The notes: generated from the letters alone by a model not told the origin. A DNA stretch of 48,466 nucleotides from Eubacteriales bacterium (GCA_030527715.1 JAUNAF010000004.1:1-48466); one strand, 5' to 3'; positions 7,796 through 16,216 are shown, counted from the first letter of the stretch. A program made the numbers and translations.

Positions 7796-9103
7796 ATGAA
7801 TCGAATTATTTCAAAACTGCTGATGTATGGAGATATGGAAGAATCTTCTATTTTGGTACAGCTTGCAGATATCTGTGAGGCTCTGGAAGATGAGCAGGCA
7901 AATGTCAATCGTCTGAGAACCAGACTTCTGGTGCAGATCAAGCGTATCCTGCAGGTGGCAACAGACTATGGATTTGACCATAATCTCTGGCACAATTACC
8001 TGACCTATCTTCTGATCACGAACGAAAATCCGTTCACGATCACCTGTGAGAAGGTGGGAGCGCAGGATGGCAGTGTCAATGAGTTTGTAAAAGATGATTT
8101 TGCAGCTTTTAAGGAGCTGTTTGACTATGATTTTTCTGCGCTGGAGCAGAAGCTGTCCACAGACTGTTTTGACAGACTTTCCAATTATAAGGCCATTCAG
8201 AAGACTGAGTTTATGTACAACCGCAATGTCAGTGAGAAGGTGCAGAAACTGAGTGCGCAGCTGGAGCAGGCAGAATCCGCAGAGGAATTCTTCGAGCTTG
8301 TCACGGAATTCTACAGACATTACGGTGTCGGAATGTATGGTCTGAACAAGGCGTTCCGTATCGCCAACAATGAGAACGGCGGTGATGTGAAGATCATTCC
8401 GATCAACAATATGGACCGCGTGGTTCTGGATGATCTGGTCGGCTATGAGATCCAGAAAAAGAAGCTGGTGGACAACACACGCGCCTTTGTGGACGGAAAG
8501 AAGGCAAACAATGTGCTGCTGTTCGGTGACAGCGGTACCGGAAAGTCTACGAGCATCAAGGCGATCGTCAATGAATTCTACGATGACGGTCTGCGTATGA
8601 TCGAGATCTACAAGCATCAGTTTAAAGATCTGTCCAATGTCATTGCGCAGATCAAAAACCGCAATTATAAATTCATCATATATATGGATGACCTTTCCTT
8701 CGAAGAATTCGAGATCGAATACAAGTTCCTGAAGGCTGTCATTGAGGGCGGAGTGGAGACCAGACCGGACAATATCCTGATCTATGCGACCTCCAACCGT
8801 CGTCATCTGATCAAGGAGACCTGGTCAGACAAGAATGACATGGAGTTTGACAATGGTGTTCACCGCTCTGATACGATCGAGGAGAAGCTCTCTCTGGCAA
8901 ACCGTTTCGGTCTGAGCATCTATTACTCCAAGCCGTCGCAGAAGGAATACTTCCATATCGTGGAAGAGCTTGCGAAAAAGAATGGCATTACCATGGATGC
9001 GGAGGAGCTGCACAGAGAAGCGAACAAGTGGGAGATGATGTACGGCGGTATCTCCGGAAGAACAGCGCAGCAGTTTATCAACTACCTGATGGGATTACAA
9101 TAA
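7796..9103 (+). CDS. AAA+ ATPase, DUF815-like
   Basis: A 435-aa soluble AAA+ ATPase. The N-terminal half (to about residue 220) is helical and has no known motif. The ATPase core carries Walker A GDSGTGKST (about residues 243-251), Walker B FIIYMDDLSFEE (about 293-304) and a YATSNRRHL sensor-like segment, which fits DUF815 ATPases. The family is widespread in anaerobic Firmicutes and has no settled role; remodelling or chaperone work is only inferred. The RBS is GGAGGACTGAAT. It is two bases after ahbB, so it is likely cotranscribed with the heme genes, and the PHP gene follows 12 bases later. Confidence 0.85.
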   Translation: MNRIISKLLMYGDMEESSILVQLADICEALEDEQANVNRLRTRLLVQIKRILQVATDYGFDHNLWHNYLTYLLITNENPFTITCEKVGAQDGSVNEFVKDDFAAFKELFDYDFSALEQKLSTDCFDRLSNYKAIQKTEFMYNRNVSEKVQKLSAQLEQAESAEEFFELVTEFYRHYGVGMYGLNKAFRIANNENGGDVKIIPINNMDRVVLDDLVGYEIQKKKLVDNTRAFVDGKKANNVLLFGDSGTGKSTSIKAIVNEFYDDGLRMIEIYKHQFKDLSNVIAQIKNRNYKFIIYMDDLSFEEFEIEYKFLKAVIEGGVETRPDNILIYATSNRRHLIKETWSDKNDMEFDNGVHRSDTIEEKLSLANRFGLSIYYSKPSQKEYFHIVEELAKKNGITMDAEELHREANKWEMMYGGISGRTAQQFINYLMGLQ

Positions 9104-9115
9104 TAAAGGAACGCT

Positions 9116-9886
9116 ATGGAACTGTATCAGAAAATAAACCTGCATTCTCATACCTTTCGCTGTCATCATGCGACGGGAAGGGTGGAGGAATATGCAGAAG
9201 AAGCAATGCGGCAGAATCTGAAGGTACTGGGAGTCTCGGATCACACGCCATTTCCGGAAAAACGCGATGAGGGTGTGAGAATGCTTTTTGAAGAGCTCCC
9301 GGAGTATCTTCGCGAGATCGAGACGGCAGAGAAAAAATATCCCGAGATTCGGTTTTTCAAGGCGCTGGAATGCGATTACGAAAGAGAGATGATGCCGTTT
9401 TATCAGGAACTGAAAAAGAACTATCCACTGGACTATCTGATCGGCAGTGTTCACTATTTCTATGAGAACGGAAGAGTGGTGGATGCCTTTCATGAGCCGA
9501 TCGATCATGCAAGACTTCGTCTGTACACGGAGGCGATGCTGGAAAATATTGATTCTGAGCTGTTTGCCTTTGCGGCGCATCCGGACCTGTTTGCACTTCA
9601 GCTGGAGCAGTGGGATGCCTACGCAGAGGACTGTGTAAGAGAGATCTGCCGTCTGGCGGAAATGAAAAAGAAGCCTCTGGAGATCAACGTAAACGGACGC
9701 CACAAGCAGGGGCAGCCGTACCCGGACAGCCGCTTCTGGAAGATCGTAGGCGAGTATGACATTGAGACACTGATCAACTCCGATGCACATACAGTGGAAA
9801 ATCTCTGTGCAGAAAAGGAGTACGGTTATGAGCTGCAGCAGAGATACCATCTGAAGACCTGGCACAGATTAAAGGAACTGGTCTGA
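9116..9886 (+). CDS. PHP-domain phosphatase (histidinol-phosphatase HisK-like)
   Basis: A 256-aa PHP-family phosphoesterase. Metal-binding motifs are seen in order: NLHSHT (H10, H12), SDHTPF, ALECDYE, IGSVHY, AAHPDLF and INSDAH at the end. Such proteins hydrolyse histidinol phosphate or other small phosphate esters using a trinuclear metal centre. No his genes are near, so histidine synthesis is not shown by context, and a general sugar- or nucleotide-phosphatase role is possible. The RBS is AAAGGA, close behind the ATPase gene. Confidence 0.85.
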   Translation: MELYQKINLHSHTFRCHHATGRVEEYAEEAMRQNLKVLGVSDHTPFPEKRDEGVRMLFEELPEYLREIETAEKKYPEIRFFKALECDYEREMMPFYQELKKNYPLDYLIGSVHYFYENGRVVDAFHEPIDHARLRLYTEAMLENIDSELFAFAAHPDLFALQLEQWDAYAEDCVREICRLAEMKKKPLEINVNGRHKQGQPYPDSRFWKIVGEYDIETLINSDAHTVENLCAEKEYGYELQQRYHLKTWHRLKELV

Positions 9887-9923
9887 ACAGACGGATCTGT
9901 GCAGTGAATGATTGAGGAAAACT

Positions 9924-10661
9924 ATGGCACTTTATGCAATGGGTGATTTTCATCTGGCCTTTCAGTCTGACAAATCCATGAATAAGTTTGGAAGCGTCTG
10001 GAGAAAACACGAAGAAAAAATACAGAAATACTGCAGTAAGCTGATACGACCGGAAGATACGCTGGTGATCACAGGAGACCATTCCTGGGGAAAGGATCTG
10101 GAGACCTGCAGAGAGGATCTTGCCTTTATAGAAGGACTGCCGGGACGAAAGATTCTGCTTCGAGGCAATCACGATATGTTCTGGGATGCAAAAAAGACAG
10201 AGCAGCTGAACCGCGAATATCAGGGAAGACTGGAATTTCTGCAGAACAACTACTATGCATATGAGGACTATGCGCTGGTGGGAACCAAGGGATATACCTT
10301 TGAGGGACCGTTCTATCTGGACCGCCGGGGCAGGATCATGGGCTGGGATGAGGACAGAGAGAAGCATGCGGAAAAGCTGATCAAAAGAGAAATGCAGCGT
10401 CTGCAGCAGTCCTTTGATGCCGCATGGTCAGACGGATATCGGAAGTTTCTGATGTTTTTGCACTATCCTCCAACCAGTATTCTGGAGGAGGAGAGTGCAT
10501 TTACCAGGATTGCGGAAAAATACGGTGCGGAGCACGTCATCTACTCACACTGTCACGGAGAGAGCAGATTTCATGACAGTATCCGCGGAGAATTCCACGG
10601 GATCCAGTACCATCTGGTATCCGGTGACTGTCTGAAATTCCGTCCGGAAAAAATTATGTAA
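9924..10661 (+). CDS. calcineurin-like metallophosphoesterase
   Basis: A 245-aa metallophosphoesterase. The metal motifs are GDFHL (residues 7-11), TGDHSWG, LRGNHD, MFLHYPP and YSHCHGES. This is the usual order D-x-H, GD, GNHD, H, GHxH of the calcineurin-like fold, here with GDH in the second block and SHCH in place of GHxH. The ATG at 9924 is chosen over an in-frame TTG at 9912 because GAGGAAAA lies before it. It ends the gene row that starts with ahbC; its end is 8 bases from the end of the opposing SDR gene. The substrate is unknown. Confidence 0.83.
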   Translation: MALYAMGDFHLAFQSDKSMNKFGSVWRKHEEKIQKYCSKLIRPEDTLVITGDHSWGKDLETCREDLAFIEGLPGRKILLRGNHDMFWDAKKTEQLNREYQGRLEFLQNNYYAYEDYALVGTKGYTFEGPFYLDRRGRIMGWDEDREKHAEKLIKREMQRLQQSFDAAWSDGYRKFLMFLHYPPTSILEEESAFTRIAEKYGAEHVIYSHCHGESRFHDSIRGEFHGIQYHLVSGDCLKFRPEKIM

Positions 10662-10669
10662 ATGTCCGA

Positions 10670-11383
10670 TTATTCCTGGAGACTCCAGCCGTGATCTCCG
10701 TGGTAGATCATGAGTTTTGTCATGCCGCCGTCGATGCAGAGATTCTCACCGGTGATAAATCCGGCTTTGTCAGAGCAGAGGAAGAGCACTGCCTGCGCGA
10801 TATCCTGAGGATCTCCGACTCTGCCGGCAGGCTGCTGGACAGCATCCGGTCCTTCGTAAACCGTGTAATCCGTATCGATCCAGCCCGGAGAGATGGAGTT
10901 TACCCGCACCTTCCCGGCGAGGGAAACGGCGAGTGCATGCGTCAGAGCAGCGATACCGCCTTTGGCAGCGGTGTAACTCTCCGTCTGCGGCTGACTCATT
11001 CGGTCACGGGAGGAAGAAATATTGAGGATCGAGGCTCCCGGCGCAAAGTACGGTGCAAACAGCTTGCTCAGATAAAACGGAGCAGTGACGCCGACGCGCA
11101 GTGCATAATTGAATTCCTCATAACTGCACTCATCGATGCCCCGCATGACCGGAAGCGCATTGTTGACCAGGATATCCACATGCCCGTGCTCGGCAATGAC
11201 TTTTTTTGCAAAGGTCTCCAGTGTTTTCTGATCACCGATATCACCGACAAAGCCGTCGTTCTCCAGCAGATCGATCACGCATACGACAGCCCCCTGTTTC
11301 TGAAACTCTTCTGAGATACATTTCCCGATGCCTCTGGCACCGCCGGTCACGACCACGATCTTATTTTCAAATGATTTTTCCAT
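10670..11383 (-). CDS. SDR-family oxidoreductase
   Basis: A 237-aa short-chain dehydrogenase/reductase. The nucleotide-binding motif TGGARGIGK is near residue 14, NNA near 85, and the active site contains the Ser of NISSS and YTAAK (the Tyr-x-x-x-Lys pair). The acidic CVIDL end of strand 2 suggests NAD rather than NADP. The substrate is unknown. The RBS is AAAGGAG. It is divergent from a MarR regulator, 233 bases away, which is therefore the likely controller. The gene converges on the metallophosphoesterase with no terminator visible between them. Confidence 0.88.
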   Translation of the reverse strand: MEKSFENKIVVVTGGARGIGKCISEEFQKQGAVVCVIDLLENDGFVGDIGDQKTLETFAKKVIAEHGHVDILVNNALPVMRGIDECSYEEFNYALRVGVTAPFYLSKLFAPYFAPGASILNISSSRDRMSQPQTESYTAAKGGIAALTHALAVSLAGKVRVNSISPGWIDTDYTVYEGPDAVQQPAGRVGDPQDIAQAVLFLCSDKAGFITGENLCIDGGMTKLMIYHGDHGWSLQE

Positions 11384-11420
11384 CGAAGGCTCCTTTCAAA
11401 AGTATCTTTTTCTTATGTTT

Positions 11421-11426
11421 ATTATA
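11421..11426 (-). promoter_or_regulatory. possible -10 box of the SDR gene
   Basis: Read on the minus strand this is TATAAT, 37 bases before the SDR start. The -35 position (11444-11449) is TATGCA, which is poor and would suit a regulated promoter. Confidence 0.45.
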
Positions 11427-11522
11427 TCGATTCCGGCAGCAGATGCATAGCTGCTGTCTTCGAAAATTTAGTAGAACTGGCTCAAACGGTCAGGAATCGA
11501 CGGATACGGTTCGTTGAACTAG

Positions 11523-11551
11523 TTGATGATTTTTTGAAATAATTGTAAAAT
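11523..11551 (+). promoter_or_regulatory. promoter of the MarR regulator gene
   Basis: TTGATG (11523-11528), a 17-base spacer and TAAAAT (11546-11551) make a good sigma-A-type promoter about 65 bases before the GTG start. It faces away from the SDR promoter, so one regulator could act on both. Confidence 0.55.
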
Positions 11552-11616
11552 ATTGATACAGGATCGAGAAGTCAATCAACGGGGAGTATGTGATTAAGAA
11601 AATGAGGTGGATGATT

Positions 11617-12108
11617 GTGAAAAAAGATCTGTTTGGTGGAAAAGTAGACTGTGAGAATGTGGAGCCGCCATTTGTGCTGGTCGGATTATTGAACCGTTTT
11701 GATAATCGCTATCATGCTGCGGCAGATGCTTTTTTTAAAGAACGAACCTGGAAACAGATGTATTTTCTGAATGCGGTTTCGCTGTTCGAAGAGGCACCTA
11801 CGATTCAGGATATTGCGGATTTTATGGGGAGCTCTAATCAGAATGCAAATAAGCTGTATGCAAAGCTGCTTCAGGACGGCTATGTAACTTCAGTGCGCGA
11901 CGAGCGTGATAAGAGAAAGCAGAGGCTGTTTCTGACAGATAAGGCGAAAGAATTTCTTGAAGAAAATCATGTGGGACACAATAAGAATGTACGTGATATC
12001 TTTGAAGTGGTTTCAGAGGAAGAGATGGAGACCGTCATTGATGTAATGTCCAGACTGACCGATCATCTGGAATATATGATTGCAGATGATCAGAGTATCT
12101 GTGTGTAA
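11617..12108 (+). CDS. MarR-family transcriptional regulator
   Basis: A 163-aa winged-helix protein. The DNA-binding core runs from APTIQDIADFMGSSNQNANK through LQDGYVTSVRDERDKRKQ, with the DxRxxR-type wing of MarR proteins; the C-terminal helices would form the dimer. The frame is open from GTG 11590, but GTG 11617 is preferred because GAGGTGG (11604-11610) lies 6 bases before it. It is divergent from the SDR gene, so repression of that gene and of itself is likely. A small hydrophobic ligand is usual in the family. A strong terminator follows. Confidence 0.85.
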   Translation: MKKDLFGGKVDCENVEPPFVLVGLLNRFDNRYHAAADAFFKERTWKQMYFLNAVSLFEEAPTIQDIADFMGSSNQNANKLYAKLLQDGYVTSVRDERDKRKQRLFLTDKAKEFLEENHVGHNKNVRDIFEVVSEEEMETVIDVMSRLTDHLEYMIADDQSICV

Positions 12109-12123
12109 AAGAATATAGAAAAG

Positions 12124-12174
12124 AAAAAAGAGAGGATGGCACTGCTGAAACAGCGCTGCATCCCCTCTTTTTTC
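12124..12174. terminator. bidirectional intrinsic terminator
   Basis: AAAAAAGAGAGGATG pairs with CATCCCCTCTTTTTT around a GC-rich inner stem (GCACTGCTG/CAGCGCTGC). A-tract and T-tract on the two sides let it serve both the MarR gene (+) and the AI-2E-type permease gene (-). Confidence 0.92.
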
Positions 12175-12205
12175 ATGACAATAGAATGTTCGCGGAGGTG
12201 CATTC
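12168..12205. repeat. partial copy of a short interspersed palindromic element
   Basis: About 30 bases from TTTTTTCATGACAATAG to CGCGGAG are identical to 15655-15684, 3.5 kb away; one base later the match continues as GTGCATTC. This copy lacks the second arm (CATTCTATTG is here CATTCCTGG), so the hairpin is broken. Both copies sit just after the T-tract of a terminator. Confidence 0.75.
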
Positions 12206-12209
12206 CTGG

Positions 12210-13547
12210 TTAAGAATCAGCCCGTTTTTTCGTTTTGTGCTCCAGAAGGATCGTGATGATCCGGTCAAACCAGATCTTGATCAGTGCTGCAACTGGAACG
12301 GCTAGCAGCATTCCAAGAAGGCCGCCAATGGCGCTGCCGGCGGTCAGTGCCAGAATGACCATCATCGGATGGACATCGATGGATGCGCTCAGAAGCTTCG
12401 GATTGATCACATTTCCGTCAATGGTCTGAATGATGAACAGGATGATCAGGCTGATGACCAGTCTTTTGATATCTCCGTTGATCAGGCAGATCAGGATGGT
12501 ACTTCCGTAGGCGATAAACGGTCCGACGTAGGGAACCAGATTTCCGATACCGGTCATGATACCGATCAGGATAGCAAAGCGTACGCCCACGATAGAGAGC
12601 GCGACGCTGACCATGACAGCCATCAGCACAGCATCGATGATCTGTCCGCGGATATAGCCGGAGAAGACATTGTCCACATCCTGCAGAAACAGGTGAATGC
12701 CTTTGTAGGTCCACTGGTCGGTGACAGAGCGGAGCACACGGTCCCAGTAGCTTTTCAGACGGTCGGTGTCGAGCAGAAAATAGATCGCAAAGATCACGGC
12801 AAAGAGTGCATTGGTCAGAATACCGGTCATATTTGTGAGAGAACCGGTCAGGCTGGAGCGAAGGATGCCTGTGAGTTTGCCGACCCAGTTGGTCGTTGAC
12901 TGGGCGAGATCATTGAGCACGTCTGAAGAGATATTTGCCTCTGTCAGACGACGCTGCATGGCGCGGTACATCTCCGAGAGGGAGGAGGCAAGTGAGGTGA
13001 TCAGGGTACCGAGGTCATCGAACCGGATCATGCGTGCCTGATGGCTCACAGTGGAGAATACCAGGGAGAGCAGCAGAACGATCACTGCGAGTGCGAGCAG
13101 CAGCGTGAGGGCTGTTGCCGGGGTACGTGCCTTCAGCCGTCCGGATCTGTAAGGACCGATCAGATTCAGCTTGCGCTCGAAAAACTTCATCAGCGGATAG
13201 AGCAGGTAAGCAATGCCGAGTCCCCAGATCAGCGGACGAAGAAATACCAGCAGTCCGGCGGCACCGCCTGCGATGGAACTGAGAATGCGCGGAAAATGAT
13301 CACCGACTTTGATGATCAGATAGATCACCAGGAATGTAAGGATCACATAGAGGGAGATCTTTGCATAATCGGTTCTCAGAAAATCATGGATCTTTTTCCT
13401 GCGCTCACGGTCCTGCCGGCGCTCCGCCTCCATCAGAGGATCCTTATCCTCGCGGAAGGCTGCAAAGCGCTCCTCTGCAGTGGAGCGGGAGGAGACAGTC
13501 CTGTCCGGTGCTTCTGAGGTTTGATGCGTTTCAGGTGTGTTGTTCAT
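12210..13547 (-). CDS. AI-2E-type transporter (PerM/TqsA family membrane protein)
   Basis: A 445-aa membrane protein. A charged N-terminus of about 70 residues is followed by hydrophobic segments (LYVILTFLVIYLIIKV, GAAGLLVFLRPLIWGLGIAYLLYPL), a soluble helical middle and a C-terminal membrane block with VPYVGPFIA and IDGNVINPKLL, hallmarks of the AI-2E transporter (PF01594) family. Members export varied solutes, and a quorum-signal role cannot be assumed. I prefer the start at 13547, with AGAGG upstream, over an in-frame ATG at 13577. It is a single gene, and terminators or promoters bound it on both sides. Confidence 0.9.
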   Translation of the reverse strand: MNNTPETHQTSEAPDRTVSSRSTAEERFAAFREDKDPLMEAERRQDRERRKKIHDFLRTDYAKISLYVILTFLVIYLIIKVGDHFPRILSSIAGGAAGLLVFLRPLIWGLGIAYLLYPLMKFFERKLNLIGPYRSGRLKARTPATALTLLLALAVIVLLLSLVFSTVSHQARMIRFDDLGTLITSLASSLSEMYRAMQRRLTEANISSDVLNDLAQSTTNWVGKLTGILRSSLTGSLTNMTGILTNALFAVIFAIYFLLDTDRLKSYWDRVLRSVTDQWTYKGIHLFLQDVDNVFSGYIRGQIIDAVLMAVMVSVALSIVGVRFAILIGIMTGIGNLVPYVGPFIAYGSTILICLINGDIKRLVISLIILFIIQTIDGNVINPKLLSASIDVHPMMVILALTAGSAIGGLLGMLLAVPVAALIKIWFDRIITILLEHKTKKRADS

Positions 13548-13597
13548 GATAAAACCTCTTTCTGTCGTAATTCTCAAATATTTTCGGGAATGCAGTC

Positions 13598-13626
13598 ATT
13601 TTATCATAAAGAAGAGGCACGGACAA
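13598..13626 (-). promoter_or_regulatory. promoter of the AI-2E-type transporter gene
   Basis: On the minus strand TTGTCC (13626-13621), a 17-base spacer and TAAAAT (13603-13598) form a sigma-A-type promoter about 50 bases upstream of the start at 13547. Confidence 0.6.
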
Positions 13627-13661
13627 TAGCACCTTTTTTTGGAAAAAAGTTATTTTTTTGA

Positions 13662-13690
13662 TTGTGCGTTTTACATCGGTAGGGTAAAAT
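13662..13690 (+). promoter_or_regulatory. promoter of the nitroreductase gene
   Basis: TTGTGC (13662-13667), a 17-base spacer and TAAAAT (13685-13690) form a plausible promoter about 105 bases before the start at 13797, back to back with the promoter of the AI-2E-type gene. Confidence 0.5.
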
Positions 13691-13796
13691 AGAAAAAATC
13701 AATTCCGCAGAACTGTATCCGGATGATCTGAAAGACATGGATAACCGATACACTGCGACGGCAGTATCTGCCGCTGAGGAAAGGGAGAAACAAAAG

Positions 13797-14318
13797 ATGA
13801 GTTTATTGCGCACGATCAAGAAGCGAAGAAGTATCCGAAGATACACTGAGGAGGCAATTTCCGAGAAGGATCTGAAGAATGTGCTTCTGGCAGGACTGCT
13901 GGCACCGACCAGCCAGAATCGAAGACCCTGTGAGTTTTATCTGATCAGAGACAGGGAAGTATTGAAGCAGCTTTCGAAGGCAAAAAAGGCAGGTGCAGGA
14001 ATGCTTGCTGACTGCAATGCGGCGATCGCAGTGTTCGGAGACAGCAGCAAAGCAGATACCTGGATCGAGGACTGCTCCATTGCATTGTCCTACATGAATC
14101 TTGAAGCGGCTGCTCTGGGACTGGGAAGCTGCTGGGTACAGATGCATCTGAGAAATTCAGCGTCCGGTGCTTCTGCAGAGGAGACTGTGAGAAAAATCCT
14201 GCAGATCGAACAGGACAGTATGAGAATCGTGGGCATCCTTGCGCTTGGAGAGCCGGCAGAAGAGATGAAGGCCTATACTGAGGAAGATGCAGACTGGGGA
14301 AAAGTCCACAGCATCTGA
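13797..14318 (+). CDS. nitroreductase-family flavoprotein
   Basis: A 173-aa FMN-dependent oxidoreductase. The N-terminal RRSIRRYTEEAIS motif (FMN phosphate binding), LAPTSQNRRPCEF and the C-terminal ILALGEP segment are typical. Such enzymes reduce nitro compounds, quinones or other acceptors with NAD(P)H. The frame is open from 13737, but GGGAGA before ATG 13797 and the family's usual N-terminus support the shorter form. It lies just upstream of the LacI gene but is separated from it by a 166-base gap with that gene's own promoter. Confidence 0.87.
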   Translation: MSLLRTIKKRRSIRRYTEEAISEKDLKNVLLAGLLAPTSQNRRPCEFYLIRDREVLKQLSKAKKAGAGMLADCNAAIAVFGDSSKADTWIEDCSIALSYMNLEAAALGLGSCWVQMHLRNSASGASAEETVRKILQIEQDSMRIVGILALGEPAEEMKAYTEEDADWGKVHSI

Positions 14319-14370
14319 ACGAATCTGTGTGCTGAGAATGTCTGAAGAATTCAGGCACGAAAAATATGAA

Positions 14371-14406
14371 AAAACGTTTTACTGAAAAGAAGTTATGTGA
14401 TATACT
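14371..14406 (+). promoter_or_regulatory. promoter and operator of the LacI regulator gene
   Basis: The palindrome AAAACGTTTT (14371-14380) overlaps a -35-like TTTACT (14378-14383), followed by a 17-base spacer and TATACT (14401-14406). The same palindrome recurs three times before the cupin gene at 16577. Binding here would block RNA polymerase, which implies autoregulation. CcpA binding at a cre-like site is the main alternative reading. Confidence 0.7.
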
Positions 14407-14484
14407 CAAATTGTCAGAAAATTGTTGTGAGACTAGCATAAGGACGGACTTGCAACTGTAAACAGGGAACAGAAAAGAGGGAGT

Positions 14485-15567
14485 ATGAGTGGAATAAAGG
14501 ATGTTGCGAAAAGAGCAGGGGTATCGATCTCAACGGTATCCAATGTTTTAAACAAATCCAAATATGTCAGTCCGGAGCTTGTTAAGCGTGTGGAAGAGGC
14601 AGTGGAGGAGCTGTCTTATGAGGTAAATCCGATTGCGAGAAGTATGAAGAGCAACCGGTCCGGAACCATCGGCGTGATCGTTGAGGACGTGTGCGGAATG
14701 TTTTATCCCTATGTTGTAAAGGGAATCAATTCTGTAATGGAAGAAAAGGGTTACCAGCTGATCATCTGCGACACACAGGGCGGTTACGGAGATCGTGAGG
14801 CGCTCAAGAGAGAGCAGGAGCTGCTGCGCAGACTTCTGGCAAACCGTGTGGACGGCATTCTGTTTGTGTCCATGATCCAGGATGAGAAAAAAGCGAAATA
14901 TCTGACACAGATCAGAAAGCTGGCAAATAAATATAAACGTACGCCGCTGGTCAGTCTGGAGCGTGACTTTACAGCGGCAGGTATCGATTCCGTATATTTT
15001 GACAGCTATGAAAATGCAAAGATGGCGATGAAGCATCTGCTGGACTGCGGCTGCAGAAAGATTGCGCATATTACCGGACCGATGATCATGGAGATCGCAC
15101 AGGATCGTGTTCGAGGATACAAAGACAGTATGAAGGAGCACTGTCCGGACATTGACTTTGACAGGATGATCGCGTATGGCGATTACTCACATCAGAGCGG
15201 TTACATGGCGATGAAGAAACTGATGGAGGACAATCCGGTGATCGACGGTGTGTTCTGCGGCAATGATCAGATGGCGATCGGTGCAGTTAAGTATCTGAAG
15301 GAACAGGGAATCCGGATTCCGGAAGATATCAAGATCATCGGATATGATGATGTATTCATCTCCAGTGTTGTAGAACCGGCGCTGTCCACGATTCATATTC
15401 AGAAGAGACATGCCGGAATTGAGGCAGCAAGAATACTGATTCAGAGAATAGAGCAGAGCGCGGAAGAAGAGGGAAGTCCGATCGGAGTGAAGATGGAGAG
15501 CCGGCTGGTGGTACGTGCCTCCACAGATCCGTCAGCACCGGAGGACTGGATCCTGTCTGACTGGTAA
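14485..15567 (+). CDS. LacI-family transcriptional regulator of the sugar locus
   Basis: A 360-aa repressor. The N-terminal helix-turn-helix IKDVAKRAGVSISTVSNVLN (residues 4-23) and hinge are followed by a periplasmic-binding-protein-like sugar domain (from GTIGVIVEDV) with RVRGYKD and GVFCGNDQMAIGAV. A sugar or sugar phosphate should be the inducer. The RBS is AGAGGGAGT. It stands at the head of the sugar gene row, and its own promoter and the downstream leader share AAAACGTTTT palindromes. A terminator follows it, so the structural genes are transcribed from a separate promoter. Confidence 0.9.
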   Translation: MSGIKDVAKRAGVSISTVSNVLNKSKYVSPELVKRVEEAVEELSYEVNPIARSMKSNRSGTIGVIVEDVCGMFYPYVVKGINSVMEEKGYQLIICDTQGGYGDREALKREQELLRRLLANRVDGILFVSMIQDEKKAKYLTQIRKLANKYKRTPLVSLERDFTAAGIDSVYFDSYENAKMAMKHLLDCGCRKIAHITGPMIMEIAQDRVRGYKDSMKEHCPDIDFDRMIAYGDYSHQSGYMAMKKLMEDNPVIDGVFCGNDQMAIGAVKYLKEQGIRIPEDIKIIGYDDVFISSVVEPALSTIHIQKRHAGIEAARILIQRIEQSAEEEGSPIGVKMESRLVVRASTDPSAPEDWILSDW

Positions 15568-15601
15568 AGAGAAGATAGTACAATAAGATTATAGTGCAAT
15601 A

Positions 15602-15660
15602 AGAAGATTTCCATATGGCACAGCTGTAAGAATCACAGTGCCTGTGGAGATCTTTTTTTT
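15602..15660 (+). terminator. intrinsic terminator of the LacI gene
   Basis: AAGATTTCCATATGGCAC pairs imperfectly with GTGCCTGTGGAGATCTT and ends in a run of eight T. Confidence 0.8.
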
Positions 15661-15750
15661 CATGACAATAGAATGTTCGCGGAGCGTGCATTCTATTGTT
15701 TGCACGAGTAACGATGAGAATGCAGTGCTTTCACAAGCATTCTATTGGTT
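15661..15750. repeat. short palindromic element with two hairpins
   Basis: CAATAGAATG (15666-15675) and CATTCTATTG (15689-15698) form a perfect 10-bp stem around a 13-base loop. A second smaller hairpin, GAATGC (15718-15723) and GCATTC (15737-15742), follows, and the sequence GCATTCTATTG occurs after both. The first hairpin's left part recurs at 12168-12205. It looks like a dispersed non-coding repeat. No protein is encoded. Confidence 0.7.
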
Positions 15751-15799
15751 TGCCGGGAATTTCCGCAGAACTTGCTGTAAAAGCAGGCTGTACGGGCAG

Positions 15800-16101
15800 T
15801 TACGGTAATAATCTTCAAATATGTACGATTACTTCCGTAAATTGGCGCAGTTAAGACCATTCGACTCAAGGAAAAAACTGATTTTACGGAAGTAATCTCA
15901 GAAAAAACATAATTGTTCCGTAAATTCTGCGTGCTCAGCTCCTCTGGGAAGCTTGCAGCACAAAAAGAACCTGATTTTACGGAAGTAATCTCAGAGAGAA
16001 GATGTTTTGTTCCGTAAAGGCAGATCTGACAGGCAGAGCAGAGGAAAAGAATACATATTTTTACGGAAATATTCGCAGAAAAAGACTTGTTTTTCCGTAA
16101 T
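15800..16101. repeat. array of four inverted-repeat units TTTACGGAA...TTCCGTAAA
   Basis: Units lie at 15800-15840, 15883-15924, 15976-16018 and 16060-16101, each 41-43 bases long and starting 83-93 bases apart. Each begins with (T)TTACGG and ends with (T)TCCGTAA; units 2 and 3 share TTTTACGGAAGTAATCTCAG, and unit 1 has the matching sequence in inverted orientation (GATTACTTCCGTAA). The inner bases vary. The sequences between units (41-51 bases) are unrelated. The region lies in the 1-kb gene-free stretch between the LacI gene and the cupin gene. Confidence 0.85.
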
Positions 16102-16216
16102 GAATATTTGAAGAGTAAGAGACAGTGACATCGAAATCGATTAAGGAAAAACGACCGGAAAGTGCGTCTGTCGAAAAGAGACGACTTATTGTACAATATT
16201 ACCAAATTGGAAATGG

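Noticed and set aside
15800..16101. CRISPR array
   Set aside because: The repeat units are only partly conserved (mostly the outer arms), number four, differ in orientation, and no cas genes are near. A dispersed inverted-repeat array explains them better.
15693..16205. Minus-strand 170-aa reading frame in the LacI-cupin gap
   Set aside because: It runs through the repeat units, shows no domain or RBS, and its composition follows the repeats; most likely chance.
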